Shown one piece after another: positions 46,019 through 54,912 of a stretch of DNA of 64,000 bases. The stretch lies in assembly GCA_041583135.1 (NCBI GenBank), contig JBFHGJ010000002.1, forward strand, positions 77,120 through 141,119. The letters are read 5' to 3'. Within the stretch, counting starts at the first letter, position 1. Each line of letters begins with the position of its first letter. The translations under genes were made by a program, and so were the position numbers. The notes under the pieces are model-generated. The model did no database searches and was not told where the DNA came from. It saw only the letters and a program-made list of their open reading frames with translations. The DNA comes from JABSOG01 sp041583135. GTDB lineage: Bacteria > Pseudomonadota > Gammaproteobacteria > Enterobacterales > Alteromonadaceae.

Positions 46019-49000
46019 TTAGATTTTGGGCTTTTTATAACCGATACCGCTAATAGCAAATCGGGCATCATAACTGAGCTCCAAATAGACCATCCCTTTG
46101 ACCTCACCATTGGCGTCTGTTGCGACCAAAATGGCATTCTTGTGTCCGCCAAACGCTTCTTCATGATCGACAGCGTAAGGGCCGTTGGCCTTGGTCAAAA
46201 CACCTGAGAAAGTCTGGTAGTTCGGCGCAATCTGATATCCATGATTGTAATCGGTATCGTAAATGTGCGCACCTTGAAACGGCAGGAAATTATAGTCGAA
46301 CGAAATCGTTGACCCCGTGACTTGGTCAGCCAACGGTTGCCCGTTAGATGGATCCACCAGATTGGTTGAAGCAGTGTTAGGTAGCCCCAAATGCTCGTAA
46401 CAGTAGTTAAAGTCGAGCGGCGTCGCCGTTTCTCCGTAAGGTACTCTATCACCGCAATCTACCAGTACGCCTTTTACGTGGTTATAGCTTTGCGCAACGC
46501 CCTGAGCCGTCAATTTGTCTCCTGATTGGTAGGTATTGGGGCAAATCGTGTATGAGGCATTGAAGTTATGCTTCAGTCTCATTAAATGACTCAACTCTGT
46601 GTTGTCGCCGGGCTTAACGCTACGAATATCGTTTTCCAGCGCGTTACCAGCATAGCAGTTAGCAAAGCGTTCGCGGTTGTCTGGGAGCGATTGCTGGAAG
46701 TTACCTACCTGTTTATAGGACACAAATCCAAATCCAGTCATTCGTGTGACTTGGCAGTTATTGGTGGCGCAGGCAAAAACAGAGCTGTTTGGCGATGCGC
46801 TACTGCCAGATTGGTTCAAATACAGTTCACTGGTATTCAGGTCTCCGACTTGCAATTGCAGCACGCCATTGGATTCAACGTTGCTGCTATAGCTCACCAC
46901 CAGTTGACCGTTAGTGATTGACCAGTTGCCCTGACCGGTTTCGACCCGGTAAGGGCGAGGAATGGTGATGTTTCCTTGTTGAGTTGCGGTAAAGATTGGC
47001 GCTCCGTTTGCATCTTGGTTGCTGTCGAAATGCGCCAAGTTGCTACCGTATTTTGCATTCAATTGATGGAAGATTGGATTGATGCCTGGTTGGGGCGAGG
47101 CTTGTTCGATTGCCCGGTCGATGACCAGCTTGTCTATGGTGCCAGTGAAATAAGGATGTTTCATCGTGTCGCCATCCCCAGCTTTGAGATTGGCACCAAA
47201 CCGGTTCCAGTACGCTGAATCGGCCGTCAGTTTGCTGGTCTCGCCATTGACAGATGTCTGGCAGACACCATATTGATCATACTGACCAGGACAGTGCCAA
47301 TGTTGACTCTTGTCATCGAAAGTCTTGCCATTGAGCGGGTCATAAAGCTTGAAGTTGACAAAAGCAGAATTGTTTTGCCCCAAGGTAACATGACCAAGTT
47401 TAAGCATTAGGCATTCTGTACCACTACCATAGCAATTTTCAACATTGTAACTATAGGCGACAATCAGGGTAGAACCCACGGCGGTAGAGATAATATCCGA
47501 GGGGCGATAGTCAACAATGCGATAAGACATATCGCTGTCGGCAATGTCTCCATTGACCGAGTCGTCTGCACTCCCCATGATAATGTTGACTCTATATTGT
47601 TTCTGCTCTTGCAAACGCGCTATAAGATATTCTGGGTTACTTTCAGTACCCATTTTAATTGCGTTCACCAACAGACCACCGTTTTCAATAACATAGGTCT
47701 CACTTGGCGCTGTGTCACTGCCACAGTTTTTGTAGGTACATGGTCTAAACGATTGACCGAGACTATTGGTTAAGGTGATGTACGCCTTGGTATTTCGGGT
47801 CGGCACATTATTGGACACCGTCATTGTTGACAAGTCGCGGAATGATTCGTTAGGGACCCAAGTGCCATTTTCAGATCTCAGATTGACGTTATAAAGTCCG
47901 TCGAAGTACTGTAACCAGCCTTTTTTGTGTTTCGTACATTTGACCATGATATCGACCTGAGCGACAGATGACTCAAGATTGTTTGCGTCCTTCACCCGAT
48001 AGGTCATTTCATCCTTTCCGCAGTAGCCTGGTTTGGCGGTATAATTGATGACCGAGCCGGTGTTACTATAGGTGCCGTACTGAGGAAGGAAAACGCCAGT
48101 TACCTCCAGACCAGAAGTATTGCCACCGTTGTCGTTGGACAAAACATTCAAAGTTGCAGTAACGCCGGGGGTCACAACCAGTGAACTGTCGGTCAGGTAG
48201 CTGTCATCAACCGCTGTTGGCCGATTGGCACAGCTTACCCTGAGGGCAACATTCGCGCTATTGGAAATCGCATTGCCATCGGTGACCCGATAACTGAGAT
48301 TGTCGTAGCTGTTGTCGTCACTGTTACAGTAGTTTGGGTCTGGGGTGTAATAGAGCGTGTTACTTTCGATAACCGCCGTACCATGAGAAGGTTTTGTGTA
48401 AATATCGACGAGGCTCAGCTGCTGATTGGTGTTATCGACATCAGTGTCATTGCTAGTGAGTGTAGTGGCAGAAAACTCGACTTTGCTGTCGAACTGGTCG
48501 AGATAAAGGATATCGGCGTTTGCAACCGGTGCATCGTTGACGCAAACAATCTGAACATTGATGTTATAGGTGTCTGACACATTGCCTTGAGGATCGACGA
48601 TGTTGTATTGCATCAGGTCATAGGTATTGCTGTTACCCGGTGTCGAACAGTAGTTTGCCATTGGTGTGTAGTATATTTTGTTGTTTTGCACATACATACT
48701 ACCGAAGCGCGGACTGCTGACGAAGTTTAGACTGAGATTGGCGTTGCCGGACTCATTAGGATCAGAGGCATAATCGAGCGGAGTGAAGACCCTTGCTTCT
48801 TCTTCGACCGGCGTATAGAAAAGACCTTGACCCACCGGTCGTTGGCAGACGTAGTCGATGGTAATCTGGGCGTTGGCAGAGACGGCGCCGTCTGCATCTT
48901 TTACGTTATAGGTCAATACATCACGCTTGCTCGGATCGCCACCGGTACAGTAGTTGGGGTGAGATATCACCTGTATTCTATTATCGTAAACATTGATACT

Positions 49001-49516
49001 TGCGTGCATCGGCGTGGATACTTGATTGATGGTCAATCCACTGTTGTTGCCTGTGTCTGGGTCTGATGCATAGTTAATCGGGTATAAGTAGCGAGTTTCG
49101 TTTTCTTTATTGGCGTAGTTGAGGTTGGCCGCTACCGGTGCGTCATTCAAACACAGCATACCGACATTGAGAGTCGCCGAAGCAGTGCCTCCATGACCGT
49201 CGCTTATCTGATATTGAACATGGTCTAGGCTAGCGTTGGCATTGGTACCGGAGGTACACAGGTTGGCCTTTGGTATGTAGGTTATAACCGACGATGTAAA
49301 AGAGACACTGGCGTTGTTTGCCCCGGAAACCGATATAATTTCAAGCGTGTCGCCATCGGGATCGCTGTCGTTAAATAACGGTTGAAAATAACGGACTTCA
49401 TCTTCTTGACCGAAATAGTTGACGTTATTGGCAACCGGGGGTTGATTGGCAGCAGCACACAAAGGGGCAGCGCCGATTAGACAGAGCCATTTAAGCGAAT
49501 GTTTGGCAGTGTTCAT
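46019..49516 (-). CDS. Large secreted protein with five Ig/cadherin-like repeats, 1165 aa
   Basis: Signal peptide ~1-23 (ends PLCAAA). Five tandem repeats of ~100 aa follow (about 25-530), of the NDAPVA...DPDGD...YQISDG kind common in bacterial cadherin-like/VCBS modules. Each repeat has a conserved Cys pair: 87/122, 190/224, 290/325, 397/429 and 499/527, probably disulfides, which is unusual for such modules. The next ~600 residues are not recognised; they are rich in Asn, Tyr and paired Cys and end in GAHIYDT, AFGGHKN and MVYLELSYDARFAISGIGY, shared with the C-terminus of the 360-aa protein at 43208-44290. No membrane anchor, LPXTG or type I secretion repeat was seen. Likely an extracellular or surface adhesive or binding protein. 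ATG 49516 has AAGG nearby; a strong terminator follows. Confidence 0.85.
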   Translation of the reverse strand: MNTAKHSLKWLCLIGAAPLCAAANQPPVANNVNYFGQEDEVRYFQPLFNDSDPDGDTLEIISVSGANNASVSFTSSVITYIPKANLCTSGTNANASLDHVQYQISDGHGGTASATLNVGMLCLNDAPVAANLNYANKENETRYLYPINYASDPDTGNNSGLTINQVSTPMHASINVYDNRIQVISHPNYCTGGDPSKRDVLTYNVKDADGAVSANAQITIDYVCQRPVGQGLFYTPVEEEARVFTPLDYASDPNESGNANLSLNFVSSPRFGSMYVQNNKIYYTPMANYCSTPGNSNTYDLMQYNIVDPQGNVSDTYNINVQIVCVNDAPVANADILYLDQFDSKVEFSATTLTSNDTDVDNTNQQLSLVDIYTKPSHGTAVIESNTLYYTPDPNYCNSDDNSYDNLSYRVTDGNAISNSANVALRVSCANRPTAVDDSYLTDSSLVVTPGVTATLNVLSNDNGGNTSGLEVTGVFLPQYGTYSNTGSVINYTAKPGYCGKDEMTYRVKDANNLESSVAQVDIMVKCTKHKKGWLQYFDGLYNVNLRSENGTWVPNESFRDLSTMTVSNNVPTRNTKAYITLTNSLGQSFRPCTYKNCGSDTAPSETYVIENGGLLVNAIKMGTESNPEYLIARLQEQKQYRVNIIMGSADDSVNGDIADSDMSYRIVDYRPSDIISTAVGSTLIVAYSYNVENCYGSGTECLMLKLGHVTLGQNNSAFVNFKLYDPLNGKTFDDKSQHWHCPGQYDQYGVCQTSVNGETSKLTADSAYWNRFGANLKAGDGDTMKHPYFTGTIDKLVIDRAIEQASPQPGINPIFHQLNAKYGSNLAHFDSNQDANGAPIFTATQQGNITIPRPYRVETGQGNWSITNGQLVVSYSSNVESNGVLQLQVGDLNTSELYLNQSGSSASPNSSVFACATNNCQVTRMTGFGFVSYKQVGNFQQSLPDNRERFANCYAGNALENDIRSVKPGDNTELSHLMRLKHNFNASYTICPNTYQSGDKLTAQGVAQSYNHVKGVLVDCGDRVPYGETATPLDFNYCYEHLGLPNTASTNLVDPSNGQPLADQVTGSTISFDYNFLPFQGAHIYDTDYNHGYQIAPNYQTFSGVLTKANGPYAVDHEEAFGGHKNAILVATDANGEVKGMVYLELSYDARFAISGIGYKKPKI

Positions 49517-49868
49517 AGAATTACCTTATAAACTCAAGGACTCAAGCACATCAAACGATGTATAGATGCCCTAGCAATGATCTAAAATAATATGGTGCGC
49601 GGAAGGGATAAAGACAGTGGAAAAGCGTCGGAGATACGGTCACCTATACTCATTAACCCCTGCCATCAATGGTAAGGGTTTCCTATTTCAACATCGTTCC
49701 TACGTACCGTTTACCGTGTCTACAAACTACCTAACTTTGATTTAGACCGATTCTATTTGGTCTCGACACAGTGACTGTACAATACATAGAATCGCCTAAC
49801 TTGTCTACAATTTGATTATGGATAGCTGGTTATTTAAACGACTTTAAGTTTATGGTTGAAGCTATGAA
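49517..49868. other. Intergenic region with one interrupted stem-loop
   Basis: 352 bp with no gene. It contains the upstream region of the 1165-aa gene and the downstream end of the EF-hand-like gene. An interrupted palindrome (AACCCC 49655-49660, CCAT 49663-49666, ATGG 49669-49672, GGGTT 49676-49680) could fold in either strand. No recognised riboswitch or promoter consensus. Confidence 0.4.
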
Positions 49869-50984
49869 TTAATAAGCTTGCTGCCCACTCTCCATTAAAC
49901 GGAAAAATACATCTACCATTTTATATTTTCCATTTGAATCAGTGTCGTTAGCCCATGACCATAATGGAAGACGATTGCCCGCCTTATCCATACGTCCATT
50001 ATGCTTGGCGTCAATATTCAATATATTGATACCGGAGTGGCTAAGTGGCATTAATTCGTCTGGATTAGACAATCCGTCGGCGTTAATATCCAGCCATAAA
50101 AGCAAAGATGAAAACACTTCATCTTCACTTGAAATAACACCATCATTATTGCCTCCTAAAGCAAAATGATCATATTGTGCTAAAGCTTCAAAACCATTGC
50201 TTGCAGTCAGGCCAATACGTAATACGGTGCCGGTGCCGAACAACTCTGTTCCATTGTCAATTAATCCATTGCCGTTAAGATCTCTGGCTAAAAATGCTTC
50301 ATTGCCATTTTCCTCAACCCATTGCATCGACACTTTACGACCATTACCGTTGACATCAAACATCACACTGTCACCTATTGATCCAAGATGAATGCCATCT
50401 CTGCCCATATCAATTAGCAAGGGATCGTCCATTTCATCACAAGATACCGGAACCATTGCCCTCACACCGTTTAAGCATGGATCATTGGTACCACCACCAC
50501 TGGTTGTGCCGTAATTACCGAATGCTCCACAAAACTGGGTTTCAAGTCCATACCTAGCAAGATCAAAATATTCGTTATATACGCCATGAATGCCACGTAC
50601 ACAATATAAAGGACCATTTATACCGGTATTGGGCTGCAAGACTACATTGTATAGTAAAGCGAAAACATTTGGATCCGTATTAGGATTGTTTCGCCAAGAT
50701 TCATCTATTATATGTATCCGATTAGAATCAACATAGGGGTCGGCACCTTCATAAATTTGACTGATGACAAAAGCATCCTCCCATGCCATCCAGCTACTAT
50801 CCAGCTCGTCGCAAAAATTAATGTCGCCATTGACTCGAACACCAATATTCACAAAAGTGCTATTCGCCACGGCATCGTCCCATACATCCAAAGCCCCTTG
50901 TATCGAACATGGGCCAGAAAAAACGTTACTCGATAGAAACATAGAAACAATCAGCGTTAGACGGGTTAGTATTTTAACTTTCAT
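49869..50984 (-). CDS. Secreted calcium-binding (EF-hand-like) protein, 371 aa
   Basis: The start is placed at ATG 50984 because AAAGGAAAG lies just upstream and a clean signal peptide begins there (MKVKILTRLTLIVSMF, cleavage near FSG); the frame is open 11 codons further. The N-terminal half is unrecognised, with several Cys. The C-terminal half (~190-370) carries Asp/Asn-rich loops DVNGNGR, DLNGNGLIDNGTELFG and DINADGLSNPDEL plus NGFEALAQYD. This order is familiar from bacterial extracellular EF-hand/dockerin-like repeat proteins, so it probably binds calcium outside the cell. The 250-aa exported protein gene lies 59 bp upstream on the same strand and may be cotranscribed. Function unknown. 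Confidence 0.8.
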   Translation of the reverse strand: MKVKILTRLTLIVSMFLSSNVFSGPCSIQGALDVWDDAVANSTFVNIGVRVNGDINFCDELDSSWMAWEDAFVISQIYEGADPYVDSNRIHIIDESWRNNPNTDPNVFALLYNVVLQPNTGINGPLYCVRGIHGVYNEYFDLARYGLETQFCGAFGNYGTTSGGGTNDPCLNGVRAMVPVSCDEMDDPLLIDMGRDGIHLGSIGDSVMFDVNGNGRKVSMQWVEENGNEAFLARDLNGNGLIDNGTELFGTGTVLRIGLTASNGFEALAQYDHFALGGNNDGVISSEDEVFSSLLLWLDINADGLSNPDELMPLSHSGINILNIDAKHNGRMDKAGNRLPLWSWANDTDSNGKYKMVDVFFRLMESGQQAY

Positions 50985-51043
50985 AATTAAGCTTTCCTTT
51001 TTCCCTAGTACAAACATGCATACTCTTAGTATTTATATATGCT

Positions 51044-51796
51044 TTAATTCAGATGCTTTTCACACAAAACGGCTTCGTAAAGATCGCTGTATGTATACTG
51101 ATGGCTTCTTAGCTTAGCCATCGAGTCAACATCGACGCTACTGTATGACATACCACGACGTAAGGTATTTAAAACGAAGTTTTCTAACTGTGAATAAGTA
51201 ACTTGGGAGAGATCTTCTTTGAGTAATGCAACAGAATCGAGAAAATGTTTCGCTACTTTATTTTCTTGGTCGGACAAACGTTGTTTCAGTTGTTTATTGT
51301 TGAGCTTCTTGCCTGCTTTTGCTGCGGCAACAATATCCAAACACATCTTACGTTCGTCTTCCCTAGTATTTTGATAGACAGCTTGCTCTTGTTCGGTAGC
51401 TGCAGTGCCAACCTCAATTATCCGATTAAACTCTAGACGTGTAAGTGAGGGTACAGCTTGCTTTAAACGTTGCCAAGCAAATTCAGCACCTCGTTCATAG
51501 TAGGTCTTGTTATTGCTAAATAACAAAGCCCATGCACTGTGTTGTGTAATTTTTTCTGGCGTTTTGTGTCCTTGGATAGATATCCTGGGAACAGCTTTTA
51601 ACTCAGTCGCCGTATAGCCGTAAAGATACTCTTTTTCAGTATGAGGCAACTTGTTTTTTTTCGGCTCAGACGTTGGCAGGCCATAGTATTTTGATTGAAT
51701 AGTAGAGCTAGCGCCAGCCATTCTTACGGTCGATGCTGTCGATGAAAATGCCAATAGTGGCAAAGTGATTATTGCGAGATATTTATGATTCTTCAT
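51044..51796 (-). CDS. Exported protein of unknown function, 250 aa
   Basis: Not recognised. A signal peptide (MKNHKYLAIITLPLLAFSSTAS) is followed by a Lys/Gln-rich, mostly helical mature region with two Cys (one at the end, AVLCEKHLN). Segment ~130-200 (EQEQAVYQNTREDERKMCLD, KAGKKLNNKQLKQRL) looks amphipathic and could form a coiled coil. It shares strand and a short 59-bp spacing with the downstream EF-hand-like secreted protein, which suggests a shared extracellular role, but this is only positional. Start ATG 51796 is the only one that gives the signal peptide. Confidence 0.7.
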   Translation of the reverse strand: MKNHKYLAIITLPLLAFSSTASTVRMAGASSTIQSKYYGLPTSEPKKNKLPHTEKEYLYGYTATELKAVPRISIQGHKTPEKITQHSAWALLFSNNKTYYERGAEFAWQRLKQAVPSLTRLEFNRIIEVGTAATEQEQAVYQNTREDERKMCLDIVAAAKAGKKLNNKQLKQRLSDQENKVAKHFLDSVALLKEDLSQVTYSQLENFVLNTLRRGMSYSSVDVDSMAKLRSHQYTYSDLYEAVLCEKHLN

Positions 51797-51912
51797 ATTT
51801 GTCCCTTAAGAACACAATGTCATTAGTACCGAGTCCGCTAAGCACAATTATCTAAACGCTTCATTTGAGCTTGCAGACCCCATTTTCACTCTAGGCTGAA
51901 AAATTCCGCTGG

Positions 51913-54681
51913 TCAATCCGGCAAAGCTTCTATCAAAGCATTTAGCTCTTGTTCAAGCTTAAATTTTTCACCGCTGCCAATCGTGCTAAAGCGCAGTAAA
52001 GGGATATGTTTTTTTGCCATGATGCTGTTTTTAAGCGCATCTCTTCTCTTTTGCGCCTCGCTGCGTTGGTGATATTCATAGCCGTCCACTTCAATGGCCA
52101 ACAAAGGCTGCATATCCAATTTGTTATACAAGTAAAAGTCCAAATGGCTACTCGTGTTGGCAGCAAATTTTCGCTCTGCGCTATCAAGTCCCACATAATT
52201 CTTAACGGCCAAAGACAACACATAATTTCGCTGATAAGAAAAAGAATTGAACTTATCTTGTTGGAGTAATTCATCAAGCAAGGTGGCCATCAGATCTTCA
52301 GATTGGAATTCAGATACCTCTTTTACCTTACGTAAAAACGGGAGCAACCTAGGAGAAAAATCTTTATAAAGACAGTCAAATATTGAAATGACATTACTTT
52401 CAAAAATGCAAGACAACATCGATTGATACTCAATATGCCGTATCAAATCCCCCACATTGGAGCCTTGCTGTTTAAAGGTATTTTGTGAGGTTACCATGAC
52501 AAAGCGCTTTTTCGCGCGAGATACCGCGACATTAAGCAATTTAGGCTGGTCGATAAACGTTTTTAACTCATTGGCCGTAGTGCCAAATACAATACTGTCT
52601 CTTTCACGGCCTTGGTACTTGTGCACAGTGTTGATCAGTAAGTCGGCACAATTAAAATGTTTTACCGCTCTATTGGCTTGCTCGCGATAAGGCGTCACAA
52701 TGCCAATATTTTCTATGGTGGTGTGTATCAACTCCTCAGCTAAAACCTCTTGCTCTATCACATCCAGCTCCCTTTGATTGATAAGTCCGCGCTGATTATT
52801 GTCTGGGGAACGGGCGTGATTGCCCGGCGATGTTTTAACAATTTTGAACGGGTCATCTTTGCCATCGGTCATGATGATTAACTCACCGTTGTAAAATTTC
52901 TGATTACAAAAATCAATGATCCTAGGATGACAGCGATAATGCTCTTTTAACAAAACCGTTGGCGCCTTATCTTTAAAAAGGTAGGCAAATGAGCTAAGCA
53001 AACTGTCATGCTCATAGTTGAAACCAGCTTGTACATTGAATCTTTGTACAATTTCGCTGTGATTAACACAAATATCCTCATCCGATATGTGCGGTAATTG
53101 TTTAACATCACCCACTACCACGATGTTGCTGGCACAATTCATCGCCAGCAAAGCCGTCAGTAAGTTCACCTGAGACGCTTCATCGACAATTAAATAATCA
53201 AACAAACTCGCCTCACTTTTATTATTGATAATTGAATCGGTCGTACTCAGAACAACCGGAAAGCGTTGTTGAAACTGCTCAAACTCTCGTTGCCGTCTAT
53301 AGGTTCCGTATTGAAAAACCTCATCATTAATTCGCCCAAATCGCTGCGCCAAATAGCCTTTAAGCAGCTTGAGTGAGTAATGGCTATGTTGCTTTAAAAG
53401 CAGTTCATAACTCTCACTGCTCAAAGTTTGCGATAATTGCTGACGTTCGCTTTCAAGCTCTATTGCTTTGGTTTGATAATATTCACTAACAACGCCTTTG
53501 AATAAAACATCATCTAAGCGTTCAAACTCGTCAAATTTGTAGATACCAAACTTAAACAGCCAGCTAAATTTGGTCAACCATCCCAGTTTTTCATCAGCTG
53601 CGGCCTGTTGCAGTTCCACCATAAAGCGGATCAAGTTCGGTGTTGCCCACGAATTTAACACCGACCAGCGGCTGATATTGATGGCTTCAATAGCGAAATG
53701 ACGTTCAAAATATTGTTTCTCAACATTCAGCCTGTTCAGCGCCTCTGTCACTTGTGCCAGACGATTGCGATTCTCTAACAAAGTTGTTATACGCTCGTTG
53801 AGCTGTTCTAACTGCGCTTGGTAGTGGTTTGTTTGAGCTGTTGTCAAATGCCAACCGCCAAGCTCAGGGATTGAGTTATCAGAGGTAAAAAATGCCTTGC
53901 TCAAAGTAGCATTACCCAGCTTGGCTGCAATGAACGCCATGTTTTCTTTTTCAAGCTTCTCATAAACATTCGCAACGGCAGAATTATTACCTGCGACAAT
54001 GGCCAATGATTTCCCCATCATCACTAAATTGGCAATAATATTGAGTATTGTCTGAGTTTTGCCTGTGCCGGGTGGCCCTTGAATAAGGCTTACCTGGCTG
54101 CCTAGCGCATTAAACACGGCCTTGCGCTGAGATAAATTGATACCAAAGGGAAAGATAGGCGTTTTCCCAGTGGGATACTTTTTTGGGGGTATTTGGTTAA
54201 TAAAATGATTGGCTATTGCACTTGGCTGAATGAACTGAAGTTTGTCTTGATAAAAACGAGATAGGTGCTCGGTCGCGTCTTTTTTCAGCAAAGAGACAAT
54301 ATAATGATAATATTCAATAAGTTGCTTCGCGTTAGGCTGCTTAGCAATGTTGTCTATAAAAGTCACATCACTGAGTTTCTCGGCAGGATATTTGAAGTTA
54401 CGATGGAACAGGCACACATGATCCGCAAAAATAATCGCCGCATCGCAAACGATGGGCTTGCCGCCTCTAATCTGAACAAGTGAGGTAGCGATATCCATCG
54501 GTTTAGGCGCATCATAATACTCAACATTCTCCTTAAGATAATCAAGCTCCCTATATCCTTTATTAAAGCAAATACCATAGTAACGGCCTTTATCTCTTAT
54601 CTTGGCAATATTTCCTGTGTTGTCTTTAAATGCTGTTTCATTCTTATTTTTGGTTCTAATTAAGAACAACCGTTCATCCAT
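51913..54681 (-). CDS. SF1 (UPF1/DNA2-type) helicase with C-terminal nuclease-like domain, 922 aa
   Basis: Cytoplasmic. An unrecognised ~180-aa N-terminus leads into a split helicase: Walker A GPPGTGKT (~202-209), a coiled-coil-like insertion (~280-320), motif II LIVDEAS (~500), then the second RecA half with GIVTPYREQ, TVHKYQGRERDSIVF and LNVAVSRAKKRFVMV. The last ~100 residues contain LDFYLYNK, PLLAIEVDGYEYH and a following Q...RRD...K pattern, which fits the PD-(D/E)xK/Vsr-like DUF2726 fold seen in DNA-processing and defence proteins. So it may unwind and cut nucleic acid. It stands alone, with no methylase or BREX/DISARM partner in the window. ATG 54681 is preferred to the TTG at 54705. 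An antiphage role is inference; repair is the alternative. Confidence 0.85.
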   Translation of the reverse strand: MDERLFLIRTKNKNETAFKDNTGNIAKIRDKGRYYGICFNKGYRELDYLKENVEYYDAPKPMDIATSLVQIRGGKPIVCDAAIIFADHVCLFHRNFKYPAEKLSDVTFIDNIAKQPNAKQLIEYYHYIVSLLKKDATEHLSRFYQDKLQFIQPSAIANHFINQIPPKKYPTGKTPIFPFGINLSQRKAVFNALGSQVSLIQGPPGTGKTQTILNIIANLVMMGKSLAIVAGNNSAVANVYEKLEKENMAFIAAKLGNATLSKAFFTSDNSIPELGGWHLTTAQTNHYQAQLEQLNERITTLLENRNRLAQVTEALNRLNVEKQYFERHFAIEAINISRWSVLNSWATPNLIRFMVELQQAAADEKLGWLTKFSWLFKFGIYKFDEFERLDDVLFKGVVSEYYQTKAIELESERQQLSQTLSSESYELLLKQHSHYSLKLLKGYLAQRFGRINDEVFQYGTYRRQREFEQFQQRFPVVLSTTDSIINNKSEASLFDYLIVDEASQVNLLTALLAMNCASNIVVVGDVKQLPHISDEDICVNHSEIVQRFNVQAGFNYEHDSLLSSFAYLFKDKAPTVLLKEHYRCHPRIIDFCNQKFYNGELIIMTDGKDDPFKIVKTSPGNHARSPDNNQRGLINQRELDVIEQEVLAEELIHTTIENIGIVTPYREQANRAVKHFNCADLLINTVHKYQGRERDSIVFGTTANELKTFIDQPKLLNVAVSRAKKRFVMVTSQNTFKQQGSNVGDLIRHIEYQSMLSCIFESNVISIFDCLYKDFSPRLLPFLRKVKEVSEFQSEDLMATLLDELLQQDKFNSFSYQRNYVLSLAVKNYVGLDSAERKFAANTSSHLDFYLYNKLDMQPLLAIEVDGYEYHQRSEAQKRRDALKNSIMAKKHIPLLRFSTIGSGEKFKLEQELNALIEALPD

Positions 54682-54847
54682 CGCCACACGCCTGAAAACT
54701 ATCAACTAATAAAATCGGGATTTTATAGAGATATCGGGTAAAAAGCGAATGCTGTCGTGTAATTGCGTCTATCACCACAGTGAGAATAATGACATCGCTG
54801 GCTTCTGTTCTCTACATTGCCAGTATACGGCTCTCCCTAGATACAAA

Positions 54848-54878
54848 AAAGGCTGCACTATTTGAAGCCGCAGCCTTT
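54848..54878 (-). terminator. Rho-independent terminator of the secreted depolymerase gene
   Basis: AAAGGCTGC / GCAGCCTTT, a 9-bp stem with a 13-nt loop. On the minus strand the stem runs into T-rich sequence (TTTTTTGTAT), 35 bp past the depolymerase stop. Confidence 0.8.
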
Positions 54879-54912
54879 CGGTCAAAAGTCAGTGAGAGTA
54901 ACTCTAAATTGA

